A stretch of 64,000 nucleotides of DNA from Semisulcospira habei (GCA_036245525.1 BTPG01000006.1:95822472-95886471); one strand, 5' to 3'; positions 52,280 through 63,764 are shown, counted from the first letter of the stretch. Notes: generated by a model not told the origin, from the letters alone. Translations and numbers: made by a program.

Positions 52280-52450
52280 TTAACCCCTTCACTGAAAAAG
52301 TGAACACGATCCAACTGCAAGAGACATAGACCATCATGCGAATCTATGTCTCTTGCTGAGACCAATTTATTTTATGTTTCTTGGATGGTGTTGGCTTTTG
52401 GTGGAATGAACCAAGATTTCAGAAACAAAGATGATAACATATATGTGACT
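52280..52450 (+). mobile_element. F1 element, short hairpin
   Basis: TTAACCCCTTCACTG, CACGATCCAACTGCAAGAG; hairpin 52315-52358 with the GC centre deleted; right flank continues to AGATTTCAGAAACAAAG. Confidence 0.78.
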
Positions 52451-52594
52451 ATATTCGTTGTTATAGGTCAATATGTCAGTTCAAATTGCATTTATCTGTC
52501 TATGTTGTGTTTTTATGTTTGTTATTTTTAATTCGCTGCAAAAAAAATTCTCATTTTTAGACAGTAAAGTTCATCGTATTCGTATCCGGAAATC

Positions 52595-52775
52595 TCTATT
52601 AAAAAAGCAACCAGCCGTCCAAGAAACATGCACAGGTACAAAGTGGTGTCAACTACATACATCGAAACTCATGAGTAGGGCTCATGAGGATCTATGTCTC
52701 CTGCAGTTTTTTTTTTTTTTTTTTTTTTTTCGCTTTTTCTGGCCAGTGATGGGTATTAAAGTGAATTCTGTCAGT
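52595..52775 (-). mobile_element. F1 element, reversed, with poly-T
   Basis: AACCAGCCGTCCAAGAAACA, CAAAGTGGTGTCA, short hairpin 52650-52704, then 24 T where TTGGA normally follows, then TGGCCAGTGATGGG. Confidence 0.7.
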
Positions 52776-54275
52776 CTTTTCAGTTGAAACCTCTTATCTT
52801 CTCTATCATTCAACGTGACCTTTTACCACCAGTCACCAGACGGGGATTCTCCGACTAGTTGCATTCAGCGTCTATATTTGCTGTCTTTTGTTCTCTTCTT
52901 CGGCCATTTTATGCGAGCCACGATGCAAAACAAATAGCATAGACGTAATAACTGATGTCAAAATCTTAATGCCGAGTTAAGGGGGTAGACCTGTGGACGA
53001 CTCTTGTAAATTGGAGGTGGTCGCGATTTCCCGCACTCAATTCCTTTCACCGTTGACAGTTGTGAAACAAGAAAGATTGCTTCGCCGGAGTACATTTGCT
53101 AACAAATGAACACCAGAGAACTGATCCAGGCTATTTCCAGAGCTCCTGCATGGGTCTGTAAAGTGGTAACTTACAAGTCTACATCCTTAAGGTGATATCA
53201 CTATTTTTATCTTTGTTTACTGTGATTTCAAATCCATGAAAATGCTTTAGGAATGACTTTTATTACGTTCCCTAGGGTACCTGCCCTTCACTAGACTCAA
53301 TGCCCACCCCGCGCAAACTCTCACAACACTCGTCATTACGGTTTAAAGAACATAAGTATAGATTAGTATTTTTGTGTTTTAGAAAATAGTCTTTCTTGTC
53401 TGCGTCCTTAAAACCAAGTGCGTGTTTGAAGGGCTACAAACAGCCACACATTTGGAAAGTCCAGCCATTTTGTACCAAACAGTCAAACTGACCTGTGGGT
53501 TTTCATTACACACCGTCACACAAAATGTAGCCTTATGAAATAACATTTTGTTTCTTCAAAATCTGTTACGGTCATTAGAACTGAAAACCAACAAACCCAT
53601 GCAGGGGATCAAAGGACATTTTCTTTAGTATTGTCATCATCCGCACCCATAACTGAATAGCCAAGCTCTGCGTTTTCAGATAGCTTGTTCTAAATGACTG
53701 TAGCAGGCATTCCTAATTTTGTGGGCATGCTCACAATATTTACAATATGTATCTTGATGCTGTACTGGGATGACAGTCATATTCCATTATAATTCGTTAA
53801 TTTATACCACCGTTTTATGAAATAACTGTAAACTCAGTATGTGGATACACACCCGTGCTAGCTTTTTCATAAAGAATATAATAGCGTTCCAATTTAGCCA
53901 ACCTAAGCCACCAGGGACGAGAAAATAATGGGATGGAACTCCGCACTTCTTTTGCAAGAATACATGACGTTATACAGTGACGCAATAATATATAAAGTAA
54001 TCGAAAACGTCACTAACAATAGTATATTGCATCATATAAAAAAACAATCGTGAAGGGAAAGTAATTATGTCCCTTGTGCTTGACAAAAGACCGCACTTCG
54101 TTCGGAGTACCACAATTGCATCATGATGTGTCCAGTCTGTGAGTACCGCTGCAGATTTCGAGGTAAATGTAAAACTAACTTCCTTCCTATTCTCTTGAAT
54201 ATATTCATTTTTCAGTTTCTTAGAGACATGTTTCGTTTGTTTCAGTGAGTTTAGCTGGCTGAAAGAACTTTATGG
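52776..54275. other. 1.5 kb with no recognised repeat or gene
   Basis: The longest stretch without a family match. Short frames such as the one at 54123 (MMCPVCEYRCRFR before a GTAAAT) could be an exon edge, but nothing supports it beyond the bases themselves. Confidence 0.4.
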
Positions 54276-54584
54276 TTAAGGCTGATAGACAACACCAAGC
54301 CTAGCGCATGTTTTCGCTAACGGAAAAGAGATAGGATTCTGAAGGTTTCCATTCAATAACATGCATGCCCAGCCAGTGAGTGCCCACTGTGTTTGATACA
54401 GACAGTGTAACACATCCCCAACAGCAGCAAGCGTCCCACTTTCTTTAACATCAGAGGTGAAAGAAAACATGCAAGATGCGACTGCGGAAGTGACGTTATT
54501 GAAGGTGCTTGAGAGTCTTCCACAGTTCGGAGACCTTAAGGTAGCTTTTTTATCCAGCGTTATTGTAAGGCACACTGAGAACAT
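54276..54584 (-). CDS. Hypothetical 102-codon frame, possible exon
   Basis: An open frame outside all recognised repeats, ending in a stop at 54276-54278. Upstream an in-frame stop lies only eight codons before the ATG. Composition is ordinary and not low-complexity; N-terminal residues are mildly hydrophobic. I recognise no family. It could be chance: 100 codons is not long enough to exclude that. Confidence 0.2.
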   Translation of the reverse strand: MFSVCLTITLDKKATLRSPNCGRLSSTFNNVTSAVASCMFSFTSDVKESGTLAAVGDVLHCLYQTQWALTGWACMLLNGNLQNPISFPLAKTCARLGVVYQP

Positions 54585-54671
54585 TAATAAAGAGGCTGCT
54601 GCAAACTATTGACCCTTTATTGTTCTTAGACTTGTAATATTTAATGTCATAGAATGAAAGACGTTCTGCTA

Positions 54672-55690
54672 TTTAGTAAGCAGGAGAGATCCCCCGTCGC
54701 CCATAAGGCCGGGACAACAGCACACCTTGTCACAAGGATTACTCTTTTGTAAGCAGGAGAGATCCCCCGTCGCCCATAAGGCCGGGACAACAGCACACCT
54801 TGTCACAAGGATTACTCTTTTGTAAGCAGGAGAGATCCCCCGTCGCCCATAAGGCCGGGACAACAGCACACCTTGTCACAAGGATTACTCTTTAGTAAGC
54901 AGGAGAGATCCCCCGTCGCCCATAAGGCCGGGACAACAGCACACCTTGTCACAAGGATTACTCTTTAGTAAGCAGGAGAGATCCCCCGTCGCCCATAAGG
55001 CCGGGACAACAGCACACCTTGTCACAAGGATTACTCTTTTGTAAGCAGGAGAGATCCCCCGTCGCCCATAAGGCCGGGACAACAGCACACCTTGTCACAA
55101 GGATTACTCTTTAGTAAGCAGGAGAGATCCCCCGTCGCCCATAAGGCCGGGACAACAGCACACCTTGTCACAAGGATTACTCTTTAGTAAGCAGGAGAGA
55201 TCCCCCGTCGCCCATAAGGCCGGGACAACAGCACACCTTGTCACAAGGATTACTCTTTAGTAAGCAGGAGAGATCCCCCGTCGCCCTTAAGGCCGGGACA
55301 ACAGCACACCTTGTCACAAGGATTGCTCTTTTGTTAGCAGGAGAGATCCTCCGTCGCCCATAAGGCCGGGACAACAGCACACCTTGTCACAAGGATTACT
55401 CTTTAGTAAGCAGGAGAGATCCCCCGTCGCCCATAAGGCCGGGACAACAGCACACCTTGTCACAAGGATTACTCTTTAGTAAGCAGGAAAGATCCCCCGT
55501 CGCCCATAAGGCCAGGACAACAGCACGCCTTGTCACAAGGATTGCTCTTTTGTTAGCAGGAGAGATCCCCCGTCGCCCATAAGGCCGGGACAACAGCACA
55601 CCTTGTCACAAGGATTACTCTTTAGTAAGCAGGAGAGATCCCCCGTCGCCCATAAGGCCGGGACAACAGCACACCTTGTCACAAGGATTA
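54672..55690 (+). repeat. 73-bp minisatellite, 14 copies
   Basis: Unit contains TAAGCAGGAGAGATCCCCCG, CCCATAAGGCCGGGACAACA and CCTTGTCACAAGG (itself palindromic). Copies are nearly identical; most differences are TTTAGT/TTTTGT at the junction. Confidence 0.97.
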
Positions 55691-55726
55691 AAGAAAGTAG
55701 AAAAGTCTTAGTTGGGCAAGGCAACA

Positions 55727-55843
55727 TTAAATAATTCAAGACGCCACACATCAATAGTTGCGGAAGTGTCGTATAGAGTTGCCGCCGGCAACGCTATACG
55801 ACACTTTCGCAGCAATTGATGCGGGGCGTCTTGAATGAGTTGA
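55727..55843. mobile_element. F5 foldback element
   Basis: TTAAATAATTCAAGACGCC to GGCGTCTTGAATGAGTTGA, centre TTGCCGCCGGCAA. Confidence 0.85.
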
Positions 55844-56149
55844 GAACCCGTTGTATCGCCGAAGTTTAGTCATCAAACCCGCCCTGGAGCAGTGCTCAAG
55901 CCTTCTCTACAATTATGAAATGCTCCCACACCAAAACTCCTACGTCGGAAGGAAAAACACATTATATACACGTTTCTGACAGTAATATCTATCAATCTCA
56001 CCAGAGACAGGGTGATATTTAGCGTCCAATGCCCCTGCGTACAATCAAGAGGATAATTCCGAGTTCCAAGCTATTTGTCATGCCTGGATCGCATGAACTC
56101 TCCCATGTCCAGAAGGAATTATACTGAAGATGTTTGTTAATAAAAGCAT
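55844..56149. other. F10 fragment, otherwise unrecognised
   Basis: 55846-55900 matches part of the F10 left arm. The rest shows nothing. Confidence 0.5.
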
Positions 56150-56445
56150 GGATGGATGGATGGGTGGAGGGACGAAGGGACTGACGGAAGGAATGGGTGC
56201 GTGGATAGATGGGTTGTTGGATGGGTAGATGGATGGGTGGAGGGACGGACGGATGGGTGGGTGGGTGGGTGGGTAGATGCATGCATGTATGGATGGATGG
56301 ATGGATGGATGGAAGGATAGATGGAAGAATGAATCAGAATGGATGGACGGGTTGATGGTGGGATGGACAGGACTCAGTATCTGATTAATTCATTGATTGA
56401 TTCATTGATTGATTCATTGATTGATTCATTAATTGACTGATTCAC
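56150..56445 (+). repeat. (GGAT)n/(GGTGGGT)n and (GATTCATT)n
   Basis: Degenerate ATGG-type repeats to about 56350, then GATTGATTCATT units 56380-56440. Confidence 0.9.
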
Positions 56446-56532
56446 TAGAATACTGTTTTAAATTATGGATGAATATTTTATACGGAAAAAGAACTTAAGC
56501 CCATTACTTCCAAAGCACAAGTAACGCATAAC

Positions 56533-56584
56533 TGCAAGAGGTATGGATCCTCATGAGCCTCCCTAGTTGCGCCAGCGGCTCACA
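56533..56584. mobile_element. F1 hairpin, partial
   Basis: GCAAGAGGTATGGATCCTCAT and CGGCTCACA; cut by the following F4. Confidence 0.65.
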
Positions 56585-56673
56585 TTAACCCTTTTGACTG
56601 TCTGTAGCGCTTTTTGTAGAGTTGATTCATGCGCTTGGACTACTAAAAGCGCTACCGACAGCCAAAGGGTTAA
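56585..56673. mobile_element. F4 foldback element
   Basis: 89 bp, TTAACCCTTTTGACTGTC to CGACAGCCAAAGGG-TTAA. Confidence 0.88.
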
Positions 56674-56846
56674 TATTTTGCGTCATCAAACAGACGAGTT
56701 CACCCGGCATCCAGTCTGCGATGGCATTCAGAGACATTATTTCTAAACAATGAGAGTCAAGGGGTAAATGTCATAGTTGCCAATAAATGGAAATGAGCGG
56801 ATCTCTTTCTCTAGATCAAGCCTCTATTACGGACATGAATGCTAGC

Positions 56847-57058
56847 TTAACTCATTCAGCCCCTACACACCGGAGCAGGAGATGGATCAAGCATGAAAGT
56901 TCAAGGGTGGTACCAGAATAGCTTGGCGCCCATAGGCGCCAAGATGTTCTGGAACCACCCTTGAACTATCATGCTCGATCTCTCCAGCATTGTAATACAG
57001 TCCTTCAGAGGGCAACTTCAAAATTTGGGGATTTCGGTCCTGGGGTAGAATGTGTTAA
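56847..57058. mobile_element. F2 foldback element
   Basis: 212 bp between TTAA sites; same subfamily as 23818-24036 (GGGGATTTCGGTCCTGGG). Confidence 0.9.
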
Positions 57059-57416
57059 GTATAGTTTGTGCTAAACTTGACCCCAAACTTGACCCCTGGG
57101 GCTCCACGTGCATGCAGTGTCTAGAGGTAACAGAGTCAGCGGAAGCAAAAGTGAGACCATCCGAGGCTGACGTCGTCCAGTGGGGTTTGCTGATCACTGG
57201 GAGGTCTTGTTTCATATATGGTAAGGGACGTCGGTCGCTGGCAAAGAAAACAATCGTTATACATGTAAATAATAAAACTTCGGAGTATAGCAGGAAAAGA
57301 CCATTGTTTCAGAAGAGAGGAAAGAAGTGGCTGTTACTTACAAAGTTTCTTTTTTTTTTTTTAATCGAACACTTGCGATATGATATTTTCATTTCATTTT
57401 GCAGTAGGTAGTAGAG

Positions 57417-57419
<3 letters not shown>
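57059..57419. other. Nothing recognised
   Basis: A 119-codon frame (57052-57411) overlaps a poly-T run; no domain. Confidence 0.4.
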
Positions 57420-57499
<80 letters not shown>

Positions 57500-57589
57500 G
57501 CATACACACTGGTTGCTGAGCTGATCCATGGAACAGCTTACCAGCGTCTTAGCACACACAGACACACGCACACACACAGACACCCACAC

Positions 57590-57625
<36 letters not shown>

Positions 57626-57654
57626 GCACGCACACACACACACACACACACACG

Positions 57655-57728
<74 letters not shown>
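57420..57728 (+). repeat. (CT)n and (CA)n microsatellites
   Basis: CT 57420-57497; CA with CACG interruptions 57553-57727. Confidence 0.96.
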
Positions 57729-57730
<2 letters not shown>

Positions 57731-57878
57731 TGCGTTTTACCTTATATTTGTCTCGATGTTAATAAGCACAAACAAAGATGACATTCCCAGTCCGTCTTAA
57801 CAACACAGTCCCTGACCGCTTCCCTCTAAAGTACGACAAAACTAGATCCACCGGTTCGCCCTACGATATAAATCAAGC

Positions 57879-57943
57879 CAGCAAGAGACATAGATCTTCA
57901 TGCCCCTGCATCCGCAAGGGCTCATGTGGATCTATGTCTCTTG
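57879..57943. mobile_element. F1 hairpin
   Basis: GCAAGAGACATAGATCTTCAT and ATGTGGATCTATGTCTCTTG around CCCCTGCATCCGCAAGGG. Confidence 0.8.
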
Positions 57944-58379
57944 AAGATGAGGTAAAGTCTTATGGGAGATGTCTCATTTCGACTATCAATAAAGTAGATT
58001 GTTTAACTTCACATTCAGGCGCCGCTCGACCCGAACTCGCCCAGACAGAAGCTATGGTTTCTCATAATAACCTATTGGCTGTTGGGGCTTATGAGAATCT
58101 ATGTCTCTTGTAGATTGAAGGTGCTTAATGCGAGACTGACTACAAGGCTGTCTTGGCCGGAAAACTGTGGCACTACAAGAGAAAGTTGTTTGTGCAGGAG
58201 AATGGGATTGTTTGACACTGCTGGAGGAATTTGTTTGATCATCGTACGGGGCAAACACTTGTTGGGACACTGTGCGCTTTGATCGAGAAAACATCTTTTT
58301 CTCTGTGGCAAGTTTGCCCTGACGGCCTCTTTCCCCGTCTCTATCACGCAGGCGCGCACACACGCGCGCATGCACGAAC
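57944..58379. other. F1 half-hairpin, otherwise unrecognised
   Basis: GGGGCTTATGAGAATCTATG at 58085 and TCTCTTGTAG follow; no left arm. Confidence 0.45.
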
Positions 58380-58388
58380 CCACGCACG

Positions 58389-58431
<43 letters not shown>

Positions 58432-58462
58432 ACACACACACTCACGCACACACACACTATCA
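58380..58462 (+). repeat. (CA)n microsatellite
   Basis: CA with CACG and CTCA interruptions. Confidence 0.95.
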
Positions 58463-58505
58463 TTATCGTTTACTCTTATCTGTTTTTGACGTTTCTTCTC
58501 ATTAC

Positions 58506-58725
58506 TAATCCCTTCACTGCTGAAGTGAAAAAGTGAACACAATGCAAGTGCAAGAGGTACAGAGAGAACTACAGTATCGTTTTGGTACAGAGAGAACTAC
58601 AGTATCGCTATGGTACAGAGAGAACTACAGTATCGTTATGGTACAGAGAGAACTACAGTATCGCTATGGTACAGAGAGAACCACAGTATCGTTATGGTAC
58701 AGAGAGAACTACAGTATCGTTATAT
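58506..58725 (+). repeat. F1 left end running into 28-bp repeat x 6
   Basis: AATCCCTTCACTGC and GCAAGTGCAAGAGGTACAG are an F1 start; from 58557 the unit TACAGAGAGAACTACAGTAT-CG(T/C)TATGG repeats six times. Confidence 0.85.
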
Positions 58726-58778
58726 TTCCTCGGACGGCTAGCTCGATCGGCACCGCACTGGAACCCGCCCCCGTATTG

Positions 58779-58957
58779 TTAACCCATTCAGCCCTGACGC
58801 ACCACAGCAGGAGATGAGTCGACCATGATAATTCAAGGGTAGTGCCAGATTAGCTTGGCGCCGACAGGCGCCAAGCTAATCTGGCACTGCCCTTGAATTA
58901 TCATGGTCGATCCATCTCCTGCAACTGGAAATACGGCCGTCGGGCTGAATGAGTTAA
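58779..58957. mobile_element. F2 foldback element
   Basis: TTAACCCATTCAGCCCTGA to CGGGCTGAATGAG-TTAA, with an internal deletion right of the hairpin. Confidence 0.9.
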
Positions 58958-59137
58958 GCAGTTAAAGCACGCCGAACATACGAGTTTTGCCAAAGAAAAC
59001 TTGAACTGAATCCAACCCTCCCTTCTCCGCCGCAGATAAACAAAAGCCGCTGCTACATCTACATGATTTAGACATTCACAACGACAAGTTTTGTTCCCTC
59101 GGAGACAGGGACAGTTGGGGTCGTCTAGAAGTCATAG

Positions 59138-59337
59138 CATCGCATCGCACCGCACCACACCGCACCGCACCGCACCGCATCCCATCGCGTCGCATCGCAT
59201 CGCATCGCATCGCACCGCATCGCATCGCATCGTATGGCATCGCATCGCACCGCACCGCACCGCACCGCATCGCATCGCATCGCATCGCACCGCACCGCAC
59301 CGCACCAAACTGCATCGCATCGCATCGTATCGTATTG
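59138..59337 (+). repeat. (CGCAT/CGCAC)n pentanucleotide
   Basis: About 190 bp of five-base units with the last base T or C, arranged in blocks. Confidence 0.95.
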
Positions 59338-59525
59338 TATTTATTGTTTTTCAGTGTAAAAGTGAGTACAAAACAAGATGAAAACATCCGAAAGTCAAAT
59401 CGTTATCATTGTAGTTGTAAATTTGCCAAAACAGATCAGGCCCTACTGCTGAGATTTCACAGTCGATCGATCAACTGTAGCTGGCGTCGGTGAAAAAACA
59501 GTAAGACTTTGACACGCTCCAGCTC

Positions 59526-59750
59526 AGGGGTCAGTTGCACGAGTGAGCCTTAGTCCTGCGCCAGCCACTATGCAAGGTGCTTCGCTATAGCGGAGCTCCC
59601 TACTTAGTGGCAGGCACAGGGGCCAGCTGCATGAGCGATCTTAGTCCTGCCACCAACCACTAAGCAAGGTGCGCCGCTATAGCGGCGCACCTTGCTTAGT
59701 GGCTGGTGCAGGACTAAGCTCGCTCATGCAACTGACCCCAGGACTTGATC
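59526..59750. mobile_element. Two F8 foldback elements in tandem
   Basis: A decayed copy (59526-59618) and a good copy (59620-59750) whose arms meet at CCGCTATAGCGG. Confidence 0.88.
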
Positions 59751-61159
59751 ACTTAGTCTACTTAGGCCGACATCGTCCGTAGTTGACCCGCTCACGGCTG
59801 TGCGCAGAAGAACCTTTGTCTTGTTGTTTCAATCGACCAAAAGGCGTTCGACACACACGCCGCAGAGTTCAGCCAGCGTGAGTACCCATGTCTCTTGTAG
59901 ATGGAGACTGAGAATGTAGTCCAGGCCGATTCCTGCCAGAAAGGCAGATACCTTTGCATGTGCCTCTGCCCTCTCCTTTGCAAATGTTCTTTACAATAAT
60001 GTTGGACCAGATGACTAAATTTAACTCAAACTCTCAGAGCTAAATCAATTCGAGAATGAAAGTCGTTTAGTTCTGTCTGTTTAAGAGTTAAATAATTTAA
60101 AATGTCAAGATGTCGTATCTTTAATTTCATAAGTCTATTAGCTATTGTAGTCTCATAGACTTATAATGCAAATTTGCTGATCACGTGTCAAGTTCAGCTT
60201 TTGAGTTCATCGTTCACAGAGCTCTCAAGTATATTGTGCCCCCCCCCCCCCCTTTCCCCGTGCACTATGCTTTTGGTTCGTACGGTTTGTAACGTGCTTT
60301 ACGGTCACAGTCACGTCATTGAGGAAAGTTTCAACGTTGAGAATAAATTTCATTATGCACGGAAAGCTTAAAAATGTGTACTTACATCCTAAAACGTTTC
60401 AGTATCAATTTCACTTCACGTAGCAAAAGTACAGACGTTGGTCAGTTTTGAAACGCTGCAACATTCACGCGGGCCGCCATGAAGGTGAGAAGGGAGACAA
60501 CTGTCACCTTCAGGCGGGTTCGCAACATAACTGATATAGTAGAAAATAAAACGAGAAATTAAAATTAAAAAGAAATAGCCTCAAATATCCTGTCATATTG
60601 TAATTTCTCCATATTGAATTCTCCAGCAAAATCCGGCTCGGGCGATATGAGAATAATAATGAGATTTCATATTATGCTTATGGAATAAACTGGTTATCCG
60701 CCGTGCTATCGATCTCGTTCGTTGTTGGTAGTCGTTCGTTGCAAACAAAGAAATGATGCTTGCCCCCACGAGTTAAGAATTTATTTTCTGCTAAAAAGTT
60801 TGAACAAGATTAACTTGTTTTTATAAGCAGTCTCTCTTACTCCCGTGACACCCATGTGCTGCGGGTCTACTATTTTCTCCAGGTGTTTATTTTCTGATTA
60901 CAAAATAATGATTAAATTTGGGAAACACGCTGAATGCATTACAAACAATATGATACATGCATACATGAGGGCTTGTTTAATTTAGTGTTAATGTTACCGT
61001 CAGATAAAGACCAAATAAATAGTAAGGGTCAAAAGTTCAGCCGGTGCCATCGTTGCCCTCAGGTAATCAGGGCGCATATAACAGTAAGGGTCACTTTATA
61101 TCTCTTCTGCAGGAATCACTTGGACAAAAGAGTTCCACTTAATACCAACAGCCAAACAA
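59751..61159. other. No gene recognised
   Basis: Mostly AT-rich; C-run at 60238-60252. The word TCGTTCGTTG-GGTAGTCGTTCGTT at 60716-60740 recurs at 62492-62516. Confidence 0.45.
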
Positions 61160-61251
61160 TTAACCCTTTGCGTGTCGGTAGCGGTTTTTGTCGCGATGAT
61201 TCCTACAGGAATAATCGCGACAAAAACCGCTACCGACACACAAAGGGTTAA
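61160..61251. mobile_element. F4 foldback element, near perfect
   Basis: 92 bp TTAACCCTTTGCGTGTCGGT to ACCGACACACAAAGGGTTAA, only one or two mispairs. Confidence 0.93.
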
Positions 61252-61281
61252 ACGGGTGGATATAAACCTGCCCACGTGCTT

Positions 61282-61615
61282 TTAACCCTTCGCCTGCTAG
61301 AAAACGTCAACACCTTCCACGTGCAAGAGGCATAGATCCTAATGCGCTCCAGGAGGTGCAGGGACTCAAAACGATCTATGCCTTTTCTAAAACTATTTGG
61401 TAGCCACATTCCTCGAAGGCAATGCTAGGGTTCTTTGGTTCTAAATTTACGATTTCAGCAGGGGTTCGTTGCATGAGTGATCTTAGTCTTGCACCAGCCA
61501 CTAAGCAAGGTGCTCCACTATAATGGAGCACCTTGCTTAGTGGCTAGTGCAGAACTAAACAACCTAAAGCCGTTGACAGTGAAGCGGATGTACTGCCGGA
61601 ACTAGAGGAGTTAAA
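61282..61615 (+). mobile_element. F1 element interrupted by F8
   Basis: TTAACCCTTCGCCTGC, hairpin 61322-61386, flank to ACGATTTCAG (61458), then F8, then GTTGACAGTGAAGCGG and GAG-TTAA. Confidence 0.78.
61459..61560. mobile_element. F8 foldback element
   Basis: Arms meet at GTGCTCCACTATAATGGAGC; both arms differ from other copies at the same pairs. Confidence 0.87.
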
Positions 61616-62529
61616 GCCGTAAAGTAGCAGACGTCACTTTCAGCTGTGTGTAAACAGGAAACAATGTATCTCAGTTTACGCGTAAGACATTGATACACTT
61701 CGTGCATTATAAGCCTCAATAGCCTCCCTCCCCCCCTCTCTCCCTCCCCCTCCTCCTTCCCCCATCCCCTTCACCATCATTATCACCACCATACTCTTCC
61801 GTCACAGCAACACGGAATTAAATGTGTAGGGAAGAGCCGTAAATCCTCATTAGACATCACGACTGCGCGGGCTGATGAGGGTCTGTCATCTTGACATCAG
61901 ACGGAGTTCGCCAAAGGACACGATGCGGGGTCTCTATTATTTGGCCTACCTATCATAGCCTGCATGCCGTCATATGATATCTTGTTCACCTAACGCAAAA
62001 AAATGAAAACAAAACAATAAAAGAAAGGAATGGGAGATAAACTAGATGCTACGTGCTTATATCCCTTTACAGACATTTCGTGATGGAAAAAAAGACATTC
62101 CTGCTTGACATATGTGTGAGATGTGATTGACGAAATCAATAGCGCTACAGTGAAAAAATGCTCTAATGATCATCTAATGATCAGGCAAAAAGGATTTTTT
62201 TCCTGTCTCTTTTCGATGTCTTTTTTCCTCTCATTCTGCTAGTGTAATAGAACCATTTTACCCGCTACGCGGACGTCAGCACCGCCAGGGTGGATTGGTT
62301 AGTTCCGTGCATTGTTACCTCTGTGCAGGACGTTAACCGTGCACGGCACCAAGGTAAGAGGAGGTTACGTTTACGCCGGACGATCCCCAACAACGACTGA
62401 AAGCGACAGATTCTATCATAAGCATAGACAACACTCCAAACATCTCCAAGAGGCACAGATCCTCATGCGTATCAACCACTATTTCGCTCTCGTTCGTTGT
62501 CGGTAGTCGTTCGTTACAAACGAAACCTC
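61616..62529. other. Mostly unrecognised; F1 remnants
   Basis: Decayed F1 hairpin 61826-61895 and arm 62445-62470; pyrimidine-rich block 61725-61775. Confidence 0.5.
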
Positions 62530-62690
62530 GCCATATTAATGGACGGCCCTAACGGGCAGGCTATGCGGGACAGGGTGCCCGGACAGCTATTGCCTATGGA
62601 ATACGACCTCAACACCGATCAATTCCGGCGCACTGCAACTGTGCCGCTTTGATGTACCAGTGCCTTTCAGCGGACATGCCATGTAGAGCA
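62530..62690 (-). mobile_element. SINE-A body, reversed
   Basis: On the minus strand: GCATGTCCGCTGAAAGGCAC, GGCACAGTTGCAGTGCGCC, CCATAGGCAATAG, TTAGGGCCGTCCAT, in the same order as 10165-10305. The tRNA head and 3' end are missing. Confidence 0.85.
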
Positions 62691-62761
62691 AGCCTACCTT
62701 TTGTTCTCGGCCGCGTGGAGAGCAGCAGGGCAGGGTCGCCGCCGACAGGTTTTGCGTGGCA

Positions 62762-62814
62762 ACTTGTAACCCTGTGGATGTCAGTAACGGTCTTTGTCGC
62801 CATAATTCCTGCAT
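62762..62814. mobile_element. F4 left half
   Basis: TAACCCTGTGGATGTCAGTA, CGGTCTTTGTCGCC, ATTCCTGCA. Confidence 0.65.
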
Positions 62815-62957
62815 GCGCCCCTCCCCCCTTCCCCGTTCCCGTTCTTAGAGTTTTCGACTAGTGGTAAAAGTGAAAAGAGATTATGAAAATGGTTCGTTTT
62901 CTCCTCAATGCCTCTTCCCATCATAACACGTGAGTGCTATTTTCTTTGCTATGAGTC

Positions 62958-63660
62958 GCACAATAACGGGGCACAATAGGATCTATACTTCTTGCTGGGA
63001 TCACTTTAAATCACAATAACGGGGGCACAATAGGATCTATACTTCTTGTTGGAATCACTTTAAATCACAATAACGGGGGCACAATAGGATCTATACTTCT
63101 TGTTGGAATCACTTTAAATCACAATAACGGGGGCACAATAGGATCTATACTTCTTGTTGGAATCACTTTAAATCACAATAACGGGGGCACAATAGGATCT
63201 ATACTTCTTGCTGCGATCACTTTAAATCACAATAACGGGGGCACAATAGGATCTATACTTCTTGCTGCGATCACTTTAAATCACAATAACGGGGGCACAA
63301 TAGGATCTATACTTCTTGTTGGAATCACTTTAAATCACAATAACGGGGGCACAATAGGATCTATACTTCTTGCTGGGATCACTTTAAATCACAATAACGG
63401 GGGCACAATAGGATCTATACTTCTTGTTGGAATCACTTTAAATCACAATAACGGGGGCACAATAGGATCTATACTTCTTGCTGCGATCACTTTAAATCAC
63501 AATAACGGGGGCACAATAGGATCTATACTTCTTGTTGGAATCACTTTAAATCACAATAACGGGGGCACAATAGGATCTATACTTCTTGCTGGGATCACTT
63601 TAAATCACAATAACGGGGGCACAATAGGATCTATACTTCTTGCTGGAATCACTTTAAATC
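62958..63660 (+). repeat. 54-bp satellite from the F1 right half, 13 copies
   Basis: Unit ACGGGGGCACAATAGGATCT-ATACTTCTTG-TGGAATCACTTTAAATC is the right arm plus flank of F1 (compare CGGGGGCTCATGAGGATCTA, CCTCTTGCTG, CACTTTGTATCC). Variants GTTGGAATC, GCTGGGATC and GCTGCGATC are interspersed. Confidence 0.95.
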
Positions 63661-63764
63661 CGTGCTCCTTGGACGGATGCGCTGGTTCTTTGGATTTGAA
63701 TTATCAACAAACATTTTAGACACAAAATCTGCATCAGCTGGCAATGAAAGGACCAAGCAACGTT
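63661..63764 (+). mobile_element. F1 right end after the satellite
   Basis: CGTGCTCCTTGGACGGATGC to CTGCATCAGCTGGCAATGAA, the normal continuation of an F1 element. Confidence 0.8.

Noticed and set aside
53116..53206. Small exon starting MNTRELIQ
   Set aside because: Only 30 codons with an ordinary context; no supporting signal.
54121..54165. Zinc-finger-like exon (CPVCEYRC) with donor-like GTAAAT
   Set aside because: Too short, and no second half of a finger is found nearby.
57380..57800. His/Thr- or Cys/Val-repeat proteins
   Set aside because: Translations of CT and CA microsatellites.
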